DNA from: Moraxella osloensis
Lineage (GTDB): Bacteria > Pseudomonadota > Gammaproteobacteria > Pseudomonadales > Moraxellaceae
Assembly (NCBI RefSeq): GCF_001553955.1
Contig: NZ_CP014234.1
Span: forward strand, 682,001 to 746,000
Direction of reading: 5' to 3'
Length of the DNA: 64,000 bases
Shown here: one piece after another, positions 33,452 through 42,880 of the stretch
Layout of the letters: every line of letters begins with the position of its first letter
Numbering within the stretch: position 1 is the stretch's first letter
Made by a program: the position numbers and the translations under genes
The notes under the pieces: model-generated
Seen by the model: only the letters and a program-made list of their open reading frames with translations
Database searches by the model: none
Told to the model about the DNA's origin: nothing

Positions 33452-36334
33452 ATGAGTCAACCGTCTTTTCAATCATTTGCTGATTTATTCCAATCATCAG
33501 AATTTATTCATCGTCATATTGGCATTAGCCAAGATGAAAAAGAAGCAATGCTAAAAGCCGTCGGCGCTGACAGCATGGCAAGCTTTATTGAACAGACGGT
33601 GCCAGCTTCTGTACGTCTTAACAAAGAGTTAGATTTACCCTTAAGTATGACTGAGCATGATGCCTTGGCAAAGTTGCGCGGGTTGGCGGATAAAATCAAG
33701 GTCAATAAAAGCTATATTGGCTTAGGCTATTATCCGACTCGCCTACCTGCGGTGATTCAACGTAATGTGCTTGAAAACCCAGGCTGGTACACGGCTTATA
33801 CCCCTTATCAAGCGGAGATTGCCCAAGGTCGCTTAGAGGCATTACTCAACTTCCAACAAGTTTGTATTGACTTATCAGGTCTTGAATTGGCGGGCGCAAG
33901 TTTGCTTGATGAAGCGACGGCGGCGGCTGAAGCGATGGCGATGGCAAAACGCGTCGGTAAAAGTAAATCTAACCAGTTTTTTGTTGATAGCCGTATCTAT
34001 CCACAAACCTTAGATGTCATCAAAACCCGTGCCAAGTATTTTGGTTGGGATATAGTGGTCGGTGATTTTGACGTTGCCAAGAATGGCGATTTCTTTGGCG
34101 CAATTTTCCAGTACGTGGGTAGCGAAGGCGATGTGGTTGATTTAACTGATATCATCAGTGCAGTCAAAGCCAAAGGCACGCAGACAATCGTTGCCGCGGA
34201 TGTGATGAGTCTGGTACTTCTTAAATCACCGGGCAGCATGGGTGCGGATGTGGCACTGGGTAACACCCAGCGCTTTGGCGTGCCGATGGGCTTTGGTGGT
34301 CCACACGCGGCTTATTTTGCCTTTAAAGACAGTGCCAAGCGTTCTGCCCCAGGTCGTATCATTGGCGTATCGGTGGATGCTCAAGGTAAACAAGCCTTGC
34401 GTATGGCACTACAAACCCGTGAGCAACATATCCGCCGCGAAAAAGCCAACTCAAATATTTGTACATCGCAAGTATTACTGGCAAATTTGGCTGGGATGTA
34501 TGCGGTGTATCATGGTCCTGAAGGCGTGAAACGTATCGCCACCCGCATTCATGCGTTAGCAAGCGCTTTTGCCCAAGCCATCAAACAAGCTGGCATGTCG
34601 ATTGTGCATGAGCAGTTTTTTGATACCGTGCTCATCAATACCCAAGGTCAAACTGAGCAAATCTATCAAAATGCCCTTAATATCGGCTATAACCTGCGCA
34701 AAGTAGACGATAATCATATCGCCATTGCCTTTAATGAAACCAGTGATGCGGCAGATTTTGGTGTACTCACGCAGTTATTTACAGGCGTAGCCGCTCAATT
34801 ACCCGATGATATCAGCTTGTCTTTGCCAGCGTCATTGCTACGTACCGATGCGATTTTAAGTCATCCTGTGTTTAATCGTTATCACACCGAACATGAAATG
34901 CTGCGTTATTTGAAAAAGCTAGAAAACAAAGACTTGGCGATGAATCATAGTATGATTTCGCTGGGTAGCTGTACCATGAAACTTAACGCCACTAGCGAAA
35001 TGCTACCGATTACTTGGAATGAATTTGCCAATGTGCACCCATTTGCACCTCGTGAACAAGTGGGCGGCTATATTGAAATGATTGAAGGCCTGCAAGAGCA
35101 GCTCAAAGCCATCACAGGGTTTGACGCTATCTCTATGCAGCCAAATTCAGGCGCGTCAGGCGAGTACGCAGGACTATTGGCGATTCGTCGTTATCATGAA
35201 AGCTTAGGTCAACCCAACCGTCATATCTGCCTGATTCCGCGCTCCGCGCACGGCACCAATCCTGCCACGGCGCAAATGATGGGGATGGAAGTCGTCGTGG
35301 TAGCCACCGATGAGCGTGGTAACGTTGATATTGCCGACTTGACCCAAAAAGCGCAAAAATACAGTGACAATCTGGGTGCCTTGATGATTACCTACCCTTC
35401 AACACACGGTGTGTTTGAAGAAGGTATCCGTGATATCTGTGATTTAATTCATGAGCACGGCGGTCAAGTATATATGGATGGCGCTAACATGAACGCGCAG
35501 GTCAGCATGATGCAGCCTGCGGATGTCGGTGCTGACGTGCTACACATGAATTTGCACAAAACCTTCTGTATTCCACACGGCGGCGGCGGTCCTGGCATGG
35601 GTCCTATTGGCATGAAATCACATTTGGCGCCTTTTATTGCTAACCACGTCGTATCTGCGGTGCCCAATGCCCAAGATGGCATGAGTGCGGTATCGGCTGC
35701 CCCGTTTGGTTCAGCCAGCATTTTGCCTATCTCATGGATGTATATCACCATGATGGGTCGTGATGGCTTGGTGCAAGCGACAGAAGCTGCGCTATTAAAT
35801 GCCAATTACACCGCTATGAAATTAAAAGACCATTACCCCGTACTTTATAGTGGTGAAAATGGTCGCGTCGCCCATGAATGTATCATTGACATCCGCCCAC
35901 TAAAAGCCGAAACAGGCATCACCGAAGTTGATATCGCCAAACGCTTAATGGATTACGGGTTTCATGCGCCTACCATGTCTTTCCCTGTGGCAGGTACTTT
36001 GATGATTGAGCCCACTGAGTCAGAAAGCAAAGAAGAGCTAGACCGCTTTATCTCAGCCTTAATTCAAATCAAAGCTGAGGCGATGAAAGTTAAAAACGGT
36101 GACTGGCCAGCAGATAACAACCCGCTAGTGAACGCACCACACACCGCACAGGTGGTGACCGGTGACTGGGATCGTCCATACAGCCGTGAAGAAGCCGCCT
36201 ATCCACTGGCGTATGTACGCGACAATAAGTTTTGGCCATCGGTGAGCCGTATCGATGATGTGTATGGCGACAAAAACTTAATCTGCTCTTGCCCCGATAT
36301 CTCAAGCTATGAGAATGGTGAAATCGCAGAGTAA
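33452..36334 (+). CDS. gcvP: Glycine dehydrogenase (decarboxylating), P protein
   Basis: The 960-residue homodimeric-type P protein is the normal length (E. coli 957). It decarboxylates glycine with pyridoxal phosphate and loads the aminomethyl group on GcvH. The PLP lysine is Lys703 in [18 protein letters not shown]. The N-terminal half contains [20 protein letters not shown] (20 residues) and the [16 protein letters not shown] segment; [17 protein letters not shown] begins the C-terminal half. It has a good ribosome-binding site (AAAGGAAA). A weak terminator follows at 36364-36391. Confidence 0.98.
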   Translation: MSQPSFQSFADLFQSSEFIHRHIGISQDEKEAMLKAVGADSMASFIEQTVPASVRLNKELDLPLSMTEHDALAKLRGLADKIKVNKSYIGLGYYPTRLPAVIQRNVLENPGWYTAYTPYQAEIAQGRLEALLNFQQVCIDLSGLELAGASLLDEATAAAEAMAMAKRVGKSKSNQFFVDSRIYPQTLDVIKTRAKYFGWDIVVGDFDVAKNGDFFGAIFQYVGSEGDVVDLTDIISAVKAKGTQTIVAADVMSLVLLKSPGSMGADVALGNTQRFGVPMGFGGPHAAYFAFKDSAKRSAPGRIIGVSVDAQGKQALRMALQTREQHIRREKANSNICTSQVLLANLAGMYAVYHGPEGVKRIATRIHALASAFAQAIKQAGMSIVHEQFFDTVLINTQGQTEQIYQNALNIGYNLRKVDDNHIAIAFNETSDAADFGVLTQLFTGVAAQLPDDISLSLPASLLRTDAILSHPVFNRYHTEHEMLRYLKKLENKDLAMNHSMISLGSCTMKLNATSEMLPITWNEFANVHPFAPREQVGGYIEMIEGLQEQLKAITGFDAISMQPNSGASGEYAGLLAIRRYHESLGQPNRHICLIPRSAHGTNPATAQMMGMEVVVVATDERGNVDIADLTQKAQKYSDNLGALMITYPSTHGVFEEGIRDICDLIHEHGGQVYMDGANMNAQVSMMQPADVGADVLHMNLHKTFCIPHGGGGPGMGPIGMKSHLAPFIANHVVSAVPNAQDGMSAVSAAPFGSASILPISWMYITMMGRDGLVQATEAALLNANYTAMKLKDHYPVLYSGENGRVAHECIIDIRPLKAETGITEVDIAKRLMDYGFHAPTMSFPVAGTLMIEPTESESKEELDRFISALIQIKAEAMKVKNGDWPADNNPLVNAPHTAQVVTGDWDRPYSREEAAYPLAYVRDNKFWPSVSRIDDVYGDKNLICSCPDISSYENGEIAE

Positions 36335-36363
36335 ACCTCAATCAACACTCACCGTATTTTTTA

Positions 36364-36391
36364 CAAAAGCCATGCAAAAATGTGTGGCTTT
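36364..36391 (+). terminator. Terminator after gcvP
   Basis: The 8-bp stem AAAAGCCA / TGGCTTTT has a 12-base loop and is followed by T-rich sequence; moderate strength. Confidence 0.6.
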
Positions 36392-36503
36392 TTGCTATAA
36401 AGCCAATTGCGAGTCAAAACAATTCTGCTATGATGCAGGGGACTCAAAAAAATTGTAATCACCACGCGTGACTTTAAACCCATCATAAGTCAAGGATGAC
36501 ATT

Positions 36504-37895
36504 ATGTTTAGTACCATTGCGATTATTATTTCGCTCTTTCTATTAATGTATTTTGCCTATCGCGGCTATTCTGTATTAATTTTAGCACCCTTGATGGCAA
36601 CCCTAGCGGTTGCGCTATCGGGTGATATTCTAAGCTCACTGCCTATCTATACCACCGTTTTTATGAAAGCGTTGAGTGGCTTTTTATTGAAGTTTTTTCC
36701 CATATTTTTGCTAGGGGCGGTGTTTGGTCAGCTCATGGCAGATTCTGGGGCTGCCACAGCGATTGCCAGAACGGTGGTTAGCAAATTAGGCGCGAATAAA
36801 GCCATACTGGCTGTGGTTTTGGTTTGTGCGATTTTAACCTATGGCGGTGTGTCGCTGTTTGTGGTAGCTTTTGCTATTTATCCGATTGCTAAAGATTTGT
36901 TCAAGTCAGCAGAGGTACCAAAAAGGCTAATTCCAGGGGCGATTGCGTTAGGGTCATTTACCTTTACCATGACGGCGTTACCCGGGACACCTGCCATCCA
37001 AAACGCCATTCCCATTCCCTATTACGGTACCAATGCCTTCGCCGCACCTATACTGGGTATTATTGGTTCGCTTGTGATGTTTGGCTTGGGCATGTTGTGG
37101 TTGCAACGACGCGCCCATAGCGCCAAAACGGCTGGCGAGGGATATGGTATTCATGAAGATGATGAGCTGCACGCTGATAACTTAGACCCCCATCACACCT
37201 CTTTTATGGTGGCGATGATTCCTTTGGTATTGGTGATCGGCATCAATGCCTTGTTAACGTACGCGGTTTTTCCGAATATGGATTTCTCTGCACTGCAAGC
37301 GCAGTTTAAAGACTTGGATATCAAGGGCGCTTTGGGACTTTGGTCCATCATTATCGCTTTAGTCACCGCTATTATTGCGTTGATTGTGCTGCGCTTGGGC
37401 AAATGGACGAACTTGCAACACAGTCTTAATAAAGGCAGTTACAGCTCCATGTTGCCTATTTTTAATACAGGCTCAGAAGTCGGTTATGGTGCGGTAATTG
37501 CGACATTGGCGGGTTTTGCGGTGTTACGAGATAGCGTGTTAAATCTATCGCCCAATAACCCATTAATCTCAGAAGCCGTGGCTATGACTATCTTAGCGGG
37601 CATCACCGGTTCTTCTTCTGGCGGCTTGAGTATCGCACTGCCCATTTTAGGCAAAGAATATTTGGCGCAGGCAGTGGCGCATGGGATAAGTCCTGAGTTA
37701 TTGCATCGTGTCGCGGTGATGGCAGCAGGTGGCTTAGACACGCTACCGCATAGTGGTGCGGTGATTACGTTATTTGCCATTTGCCATCTGACCCACAAGC
37801 AATCTTATAAAGATGTCGCCATGGTGACGATGGCAATTCCGCTGATTGCGGTGACGGTGGTTATTGCTTTGGGTACCATGTTTGGTTCTTTTTAA
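36504..37895 (+). CDS. GntP-family permease
   Basis: The 463-residue protein has about twelve hydrophobic segments and the GntP/CitMHS-type core. LGAVFGQLMADSGAATAIA lies near residue 75, ILTYGGVSLFVVAFAIYPIA near 115, and a C-terminal ITGSSSGGLSIALPILG plus GGLDTLPHSGAVITLF. GntP members import gluconate or related hydroxy acids; the GGLDTLPH block is typical of the hydroxybutyrate-permease-like branch, which would fit the scoAB pair elsewhere in the window (inference). A hydrophilic loop near 205-230 is Glu/Asp/His-rich. It is monocistronic. Confidence 0.88.
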   Translation: MFSTIAIIISLFLLMYFAYRGYSVLILAPLMATLAVALSGDILSSLPIYTTVFMKALSGFLLKFFPIFLLGAVFGQLMADSGAATAIARTVVSKLGANKAILAVVLVCAILTYGGVSLFVVAFAIYPIAKDLFKSAEVPKRLIPGAIALGSFTFTMTALPGTPAIQNAIPIPYYGTNAFAAPILGIIGSLVMFGLGMLWLQRRAHSAKTAGEGYGIHEDDELHADNLDPHHTSFMVAMIPLVLVIGINALLTYAVFPNMDFSALQAQFKDLDIKGALGLWSIIIALVTAIIALIVLRLGKWTNLQHSLNKGSYSSMLPIFNTGSEVGYGAVIATLAGFAVLRDSVLNLSPNNPLISEAVAMTILAGITGSSSGGLSIALPILGKEYLAQAVAHGISPELLHRVAVMAAGGLDTLPHSGAVITLFAICHLTHKQSYKDVAMVTMAIPLIAVTVVIALGTMFGSF

Positions 37896-37937
37896 GCGGT
37901 TTATTTTTAATCGGTTTATTTTTAAGCCATTTAGTAG

Positions 37938-37968
37938 TAAAAAATCCCACTCAGTGGTGGGATTTTTT
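37938..37968. terminator. Bidirectional terminator between the GntP gene and rnd
   Basis: Stem AAAAAATCCCAC / GTGGGATTTTTT with a 6-base loop; the flanking A and T runs allow use by both convergent genes. Confidence 0.9.
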
Positions 37969-37970
37969 AT

Positions 37971-39182
37971 TTATTCAGCGGTCGTTTCATGCTCGCTAGA
38001 TGGCGGGTTATTGGCAATCACCGTATCTAAAATGGGTAAAATCTCTGCCATAATCCACGCTTTGCGCCAGCCACTCAGCCAAGGGCTTAATGCCGGTTTT
38101 TCTGCTGCGACAGCATAAGCATACAGCTCTGACAGCCATTTTTTTCGCATCAATACTGTCTCATCAATTGACAGGGTTTGCCCATGCTGCTTAATCGCTT
38201 TTTCCAGTTGTTTTTGCACATCGCTAGACAGACTACGATACGGTAAAGGCAATAAAGCTGGATAGGCTGCGTCATCTTCTTTTCGTACCTTATCAATCAG
38301 CGTCAAAATCTCTTGCCCATACATGCGAATCACATTAGGCTTGATACTGGTAAAACCTAGCTGCTTCATGCTAAAAGGCGGTTTTTCGACGATTTCACGG
38401 AGCGCCTGCGGGCGCAGGATAAAAGTGCGTGGTCTATTGATTGATTTGGCAAGTTGTTCGCGCCATTCGCACAGCGTTTGCAGCATGGCGAGTTGCTCGC
38501 GATTATCGCGGTAATCAGCGACACTCAAATACAAAGCGTTATCAGGCGTGCTAAAGTTGGCAAAAATTTCTTGGGTATAGCTTTGGCAGTCTTCAACCGC
38601 GTATTGCCATAAACCTTGTTCGGTCAACTGTTTCTTGATGGCCGCAAACATCGGCAATAAATAACGCACATCATCTACCGCATAGCTTTCTTGCTCAGGC
38701 GTTAATGGGCGCTGCAACCAATCTGATTGGCTTTCACCTTTATCCACATGCACAGCAATCGTTTCTTGCAGCGATTTTTGATAGCCAAGCGAGTTTTCAC
38801 CGGTCAAAAAACCCAAACCAATTTGGGTATCAAACACATTGCGCAGCGCAGGCAAGTTGGAGAGTAAGTAATAAATCCCCAAATCTTCACCACACGCATG
38901 TAATACCACGGTGGGTATATCCGCTAACACTTCCCAAAATTCTTCTAAATACAGCTTGGGCGCGTCAATCAAATAAATCGCTTTGCCTGTATTGATTTGA
39001 ATCAGCGCAAGAATAGGAAAAAAAGTGTCGCGCTTGATAAACTCAGTGTCTAACGCAATGGTATCGACTTGCTCTAGGTCATCGAGCAGGGCAAAAAGCG
39101 CGTCCTGAGTTTTCACCCAATGGATTGGCAAGTCATGAAGTTGTTGTAATTGGGCTTGGCTTAACGGGTTCTGGATGAGCAT
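37971..39182 (-). CDS. rnd: Ribonuclease D
   Basis: The 403-residue DEDDy 3'-5' exonuclease matures tRNA 3' ends. Exo motifs are IALDTEFIKRDTFFP (about residue 42), VLHACGEDLGIYY (about 93-105) and EQESYAVDDVRYLL (about 178-190). A HRDC domain follows (about 215-300, including LCEWREQLAKSINRPRTFIL in 20 residues). Length is normal. The gene ends 3 bases from the shared terminator. Confidence 0.95.
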   Translation of the reverse strand: MLIQNPLSQAQLQQLHDLPIHWVKTQDALFALLDDLEQVDTIALDTEFIKRDTFFPILALIQINTGKAIYLIDAPKLYLEEFWEVLADIPTVVLHACGEDLGIYYLLSNLPALRNVFDTQIGLGFLTGENSLGYQKSLQETIAVHVDKGESQSDWLQRPLTPEQESYAVDDVRYLLPMFAAIKKQLTEQGLWQYAVEDCQSYTQEIFANFSTPDNALYLSVADYRDNREQLAMLQTLCEWREQLAKSINRPRTFILRPQALREIVEKPPFSMKQLGFTSIKPNVIRMYGQEILTLIDKVRKEDDAAYPALLPLPYRSLSSDVQKQLEKAIKQHGQTLSIDETVLMRKKWLSELYAYAVAAEKPALSPWLSGWRKAWIMAEILPILDTVIANNPPSSEHETTAE

Positions 39183-39264
39183 AACTTGGGTCTTGTGGGC
39201 GGATAATTTAAGCGTATTTTATGATGAATCTAGGATTTTGTCTTGTCAAACTGATGAAAAGATT

Positions 39265-39873
39265 TTATAACCGTCCACGATTTTGCAGCGCTTGACCCAG
39301 TGTCATGCTATCTAAATACTCAAGCTCACCGCCCATCGGAATCCCTTGGGCAATCCGGCTGATATGAGTGACGTAAGGCTTGACCGCTTCACTGATAAAA
39401 TGCGCGGTGGTTTGCCCTTCTACCGTGGTACTGGTTGCCAAGATGATTTCTTCCACCGGGGTTTGCGCGGCTTGGTGCTGCTTTAACAGCCCAATCAGCT
39501 GATTGATGCCAAGCTGCTCCACACCAATGCCATCAATGGGTGATAAATGCCCGCCAAGCACAAAGTATTTGCCATTAAACCCAGCGGTTTGCTCGATTGC
39601 CATCATGTCTGCTGCCGTCTCTACGATACAAAGCACGCGCTCATTGCGGCGCGGATCGCTACATATCGGGCAAATATCCTCATCTGATAAACCACGGCAT
39701 ACTTGGCATTGCTTGATATCATGCATCGCCACAATCAACGCTTCGCCCAATGCTTGACCTTGCGGGCGTTTATAGCTGAGCAAATGCAGTGCCATCCGCT
39801 GGGCAGATTTGGGTCCGACCCCGGGTAGCACTTTGAGTTGTTTTACAAGTTCATCAAATTTTGGCGTAAGCAT
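39265..39873 (-). CDS. recR: Recombination mediator RecR
   Basis: The 202-residue protein acts with RecFO to load RecA at gaps. It shows the N-terminal helix-hairpin-helix ([20 protein letters not shown]), a four-cysteine zinc finger ([16 protein letters not shown], about 58-73) and a Toprim domain ([34 protein letters not shown]). ATG 39873 gives the family length (E. coli 201); an in-frame start at 39942 adds 23 unrelated residues and is rejected. ebfC lies upstream, a common pairing, but a hairpin terminator (39926-39955) separates them here. Confidence 0.96.
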   Translation of the reverse strand: MLTPKFDELVKQLKVLPGVGPKSAQRMALHLLSYKRPQGQALGEALIVAMHDIKQCQVCRGLSDEDICPICSDPRRNERVLCIVETAADMMAIEQTAGFNGKYFVLGGHLSPIDGIGVEQLGINQLIGLLKQHQAAQTPVEEIILATSTTVEGQTTAHFISEAVKPYVTHISRIAQGIPMGGELEYLDSMTLGQALQNRGRL

Positions 39874-39925
39874 AGGCGCATTCTTATAAACATGATAAAA
39901 AATAAAAAAAGCTGGCTGAAAAATA

Positions 39926-39955
39926 AAAAAGCTGACAATCAATTATCAGCTTTTT
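39926..39955. terminator. Terminator between ebfC and recR
   Basis: AAAAAGCTGA / TCAGCTTTTT with a 10-base loop, followed on the minus strand by TTTTTTATTTTT. It would stop transcription from ebfC before recR, so recR probably has its own promoter or relies on readthrough. Confidence 0.75.
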
Positions 39956-40040
39956 ATCGGGGTTTGACTACCTAATCGCAAGGCAATTTTCCACTATTTT
40001 ACAGCGCTACTTATAGCCTTACTGGATAGCCCTAGTGGGT

Positions 40041-40370
40041 TTAAAATAAACCATTCATCCCTGGTGGTAAACCCATGCCATTGGTGGCACTCGCCATTTC
40101 AGTCTCATGTAGTTCATCAGCCTGACGCACGGCATCATTGATAGCAGCCGCAATCAAATCTTCAATCATATCAGGGTCATCTTGCAGTAGGCTTGGATCG
40201 ATTGATAAACGTTTGACCACATGGCGACCATTCATGGTGACTTTCACCAAGCCACTACCCGCTTCGGCATGCACTTCTTTTTCTGCCAGTTTTTTCTTGG
40301 CGTTTTCAACGTTTTTTTCGACTTGCTTTTGCATCATTTGCGCTTGTTGCATGAGAGCTTGTAAGTTCAT
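40041..40370 (-). CDS. ebfC: YbaB/EbfC-family nucleoid-associated protein
   Basis: The 109-residue protein forms tweezer-like dimers that bind DNA. It has the typical N-terminal [20 protein letters not shown] helix, the conserved [21 protein letters not shown] core and a Met/Gly/Pro-rich tail ([12 protein letters not shown]). It is usually found between dnaX and recR; here recR is downstream but dnaX is not upstream. A role in DNA organisation or repair is inferred from the family. Confidence 0.93.
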   Translation of the reverse strand: MNLQALMQQAQMMQKQVEKNVENAKKKLAEKEVHAEAGSGLVKVTMNGRHVVKRLSIDPSLLQDDPDMIEDLIAAAINDAVRQADELHETEMASATNGMGLPPGMNGLF

Positions 40371-40453
40371 AAGTGTTCCTGTTTGTTTCTAATGTTGGTG
40401 GCTCATTGTAGCGAATTTGACCGCAAACTGTCTATTGCTAATCGTTAGTGCAT

Positions 40454-40565
40454 ACTGCTAACCTAAAACTGCTAACCTAAAACTGCTAACCTAAAACTGC
40501 TAACCTAAAACTGCTAACCTAAAACTGCTAACATAAAACTGCTAACATAAAAATGCTAAAATAAC
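40454..40565. repeat. Tandem repeat, 14 bp x 8, upstream of the sirtuin gene
   Basis: Five exact units of ACTGCTAACCTAAA, two with A in place of C (AACATAAA) and one degenerate unit run to 35 bases before the sirtuin ATG. They fill the divergent spacer between ebfC and the sirtuin gene. Confidence 0.97.
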
Positions 40566-40599
40566 CTTACTACCATAAACCCATTAACAGCAAAAAACT

Positions 40600-41370
40600 A
40601 TGACTATGACAACAAATACACCCCAATCGCTAGAGGTCGCTCTCTATAAAGCCGCTGATGTTATTAAATATGCGCAAAATATTGCCATCCTGACGGGGGC
40701 AGGCGTTTCGGCTGAAAGTGGCATTTCGACTTTTCGGGATAAACTTACCGGACTGTGGCAACACTACCAAGCCGAATATTTGGTCAGCATTCAAGCGTTT
40801 GAAAAGGAACCTGCCTTAGTGTGGCAATGGCACCAATGGTGGCGTGGACAAATCGCCGATAAACAGCCCAATCCTGCCCATTTTGCATTAGGTAAATGGC
40901 AAGCTTTGGCAAAACAGCAAGGCAAAACTTGGACACTGTTTAGCCAAAATGTCGACAGTCTGCATGAGCAAGGCGGTGCCACGGTGGCAAAACTGCATGG
41001 CGATTTAGCCAAAAATCGTTGTCATGATTGCGGCAAGCCGTATGACAAAGCCATTGCTGTCACAGATACTGAGTTAAAGCATTGTGAATGCGGCGGCTTG
41101 ATTCGCCCGGATATTGTGTGGTTTGGCGAGATGTTGCCCCAGGACGCTTGGCAAACGGCAGAAACGGCAACGCTCAATTGTGACGTATTGGTGAGTATCG
41201 GCACATCAAGCGTGGTCTATCCTGCGGCGGGCTTGATTGATTTGGCAAAACAACAGGGCGCAACCGTCATTGAGATTAATCCCAAGCCAACCCAGACACC
41301 CGAAGTTGATATCGTACTACAAGGCAAAGCGGGGAAAATATTGCCTTTATTGGTCAATGCGCTGAAATAA
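40600..41370 (+). CDS. cobB: Sir2-family NAD-dependent protein deacylase
   Basis: The 256-residue sirtuin removes acyl groups from lysines using NAD+. Conserved sequences are ILTGAGVSAESGISTFRD (about 31-48), SQNVDSLHEQGG (about 112), the catalytic His in KLHGDL, and a zinc site with CHDC and CECGG. FGEMLP and IGTSSVVYPAAGL follow. The start is not sharply defined (ATG at 40600 or 40606, weak ribosome-binding site). The 14-bp repeat array directly upstream occupies the promoter area. A terminator follows at 41408. Confidence 0.93.
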   Translation: MTMTTNTPQSLEVALYKAADVIKYAQNIAILTGAGVSAESGISTFRDKLTGLWQHYQAEYLVSIQAFEKEPALVWQWHQWWRGQIADKQPNPAHFALGKWQALAKQQGKTWTLFSQNVDSLHEQGGATVAKLHGDLAKNRCHDCGKPYDKAIAVTDTELKHCECGGLIRPDIVWFGEMLPQDAWQTAETATLNCDVLVSIGTSSVVYPAAGLIDLAKQQGATVIEINPKPTQTPEVDIVLQGKAGKILPLLVNALK

Positions 41371-41407
41371 AAAAGCCAGATAAAAAAACACAATAAAACA
41401 GTGATAT

Positions 41408-41441
41408 AAAAAAGCCAGTAAATTTTGCTACTGGCTTTTTT
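41408..41441. terminator. Bidirectional terminator between the sirtuin gene and metZ
   Basis: A 13-bp stem AAAAAAGCCAGTA / TACTGGCTTTTTT with an 8-base loop. Further TGGCTTTT-like copies follow to 41480. Confidence 0.9.
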
Positions 41442-41482
41442 ATCTGGCTAATGGCTTTTGGATTTTGGCTTTTGGCTTTATA

Positions 41483-42724
41483 TCAGGCGAGTGTATCCAA
41501 ACCGCGTTTTAAATCAGCGATAATATCATCGACATCTTCAAGCCCCACCGAGAAGCGAATTAAGCCTTCGCTCACGCCCGCCTCGATTCTTGCTTCAGGT
41601 GTCATGCGAAAATGTGTGGTCGTCGCAGGATGGGTAATGGTGCTTTTGGCATCGCCTAGGTTATTGGTAATCGAAATCATGTTGGTACTATCGATAACAT
41701 GCCAGGCTGCCGCTTGGTCAGCCACCTCAAAGCCAATAATGGCGCCAAACGCACCGCCTTGCACATTTTTGAGTGCCGTGTGTTGGCGTTTGGCGATGTC
41801 ATGGGATGGGTGATCGGGCAAGCCTGAAAAATGCACTTTGCTGACTTTTGGGTGATTGTGCAAAAATTTAGCGATTTGATTGGCATTTTCACAGTGGGCT
41901 TTCATACGCAGTGACAAGGTTTCTAGACCCTTTAGCAACACCCACGCATTAAATGGCGATAGACTAATTCCGCCGGTACGCACTACACCAAAGGCTTTTT
42001 CCATCAATTCATTGTTACCAACCAACGCACCGCCTAGCACACGGCCTTGACCGTCAATATATTTACTGGCGGAATGCAATACCACATCCGCCCCCAACAT
42101 TAAAGGTTTTTGAATGGCTGGGGTAGCAAAGCAGTTATCGACGATTAATAGCGCATCGTGGTCATGCGCCAGCCTTGATAAAAAACTTAAATCGGCAATT
42201 TGCGCCAAAGGATTGGAGGGGCTTTCGCAGTACAGCACCTTGGTATTTGGCTGCATCGCCTGTTGCCAAGCGTCATTATCAAAGCAATCGACATAACTCA
42301 CCTCGACGCCAAATGCTTTAAAGTAGGTATCAAACAGGGCGACGGATGAGCCAAATAATTGCTTGGCGGCTAGCAGATGGTCACCGGCTTGCAAGTACGC
42401 CAAACACATGGTCAAAATCGCGCCCATGCCTGATGCGGTTGCCACGCAGCGCTCGCCTTCCTCTAATGCTGCCAATCTACGCTCAAAAGCGCGCACGGTT
42501 GGATTGGTATGGCGCGAGTAAACATTGCCTTTTTTATTGCCATTAAAATGGTCGGCGGCATCGGCGGCATTGTTGTATACGTAGGAGCTAGTGGTAAAAA
42601 TCGCTTCGTTATGTTCGCCTTCATCGGTACGGTGGTAACCGCCGCGCACGGCGATGGTTTGGTCGGCATAGTCTAGGCTTAAATCAAGTGCATCACTTTG
42701 CCAGTTGGGGTCTAATTGGGTCAT
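41483..42724 (-). CDS. metZ: O-succinylhomoserine sulfhydrylase
   Basis: A PLP enzyme of the Cys/Met metabolism family, 413 residues from ATG 42724. It would make homocysteine directly from O-succinylhomoserine and sulphide. Typical blocks are FTTSSYVYNNAADAADHF near residue 43, YSRHTNPTVRAFERRLAALE (20 residues), and the PLP lysine in HSASKYIDGQGRVLGGA. The IDGQGR form after the lysine is characteristic of MetZ rather than MetB/MetC. Upstream TTG/ATG codons at 42748 and 42745 are possible but have no better ribosome-binding site. It is monocistronic. Confidence 0.92.
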   Translation of the reverse strand: MTQLDPNWQSDALDLSLDYADQTIAVRGGYHRTDEGEHNEAIFTTSSYVYNNAADAADHFNGNKKGNVYSRHTNPTVRAFERRLAALEEGERCVATASGMGAILTMCLAYLQAGDHLLAAKQLFGSSVALFDTYFKAFGVEVSYVDCFDNDAWQQAMQPNTKVLYCESPSNPLAQIADLSFLSRLAHDHDALLIVDNCFATPAIQKPLMLGADVVLHSASKYIDGQGRVLGGALVGNNELMEKAFGVVRTGGISLSPFNAWVLLKGLETLSLRMKAHCENANQIAKFLHNHPKVSKVHFSGLPDHPSHDIAKRQHTALKNVQGGAFGAIIGFEVADQAAAWHVIDSTNMISITNNLGDAKSTITHPATTTHFRMTPEARIEAGVSEGLIRFSVGLEDVDDIIADLKRGLDTLA

Positions 42725-42880
42725 AATGTTACATCTTTTGTGCATCAAATAAATTATGATAGCATAAGTTGGATTTGACGGTGGCTTTCAAGTCAGTATT
42801 TTATGCAAAAACGCCATGACAAGTAACTTTTCTTAGGTGAGTGCCACGTTAATCAGTGATTTTTTAAAAGGATTCAGGCT

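Noticed and set aside
31936..40565. CRISPR arrays at the tandem repeats (31936, 40454)
   Set aside because: The units are directly adjacent with no spacers, are only 14-15 bp, and no cas genes are nearby.
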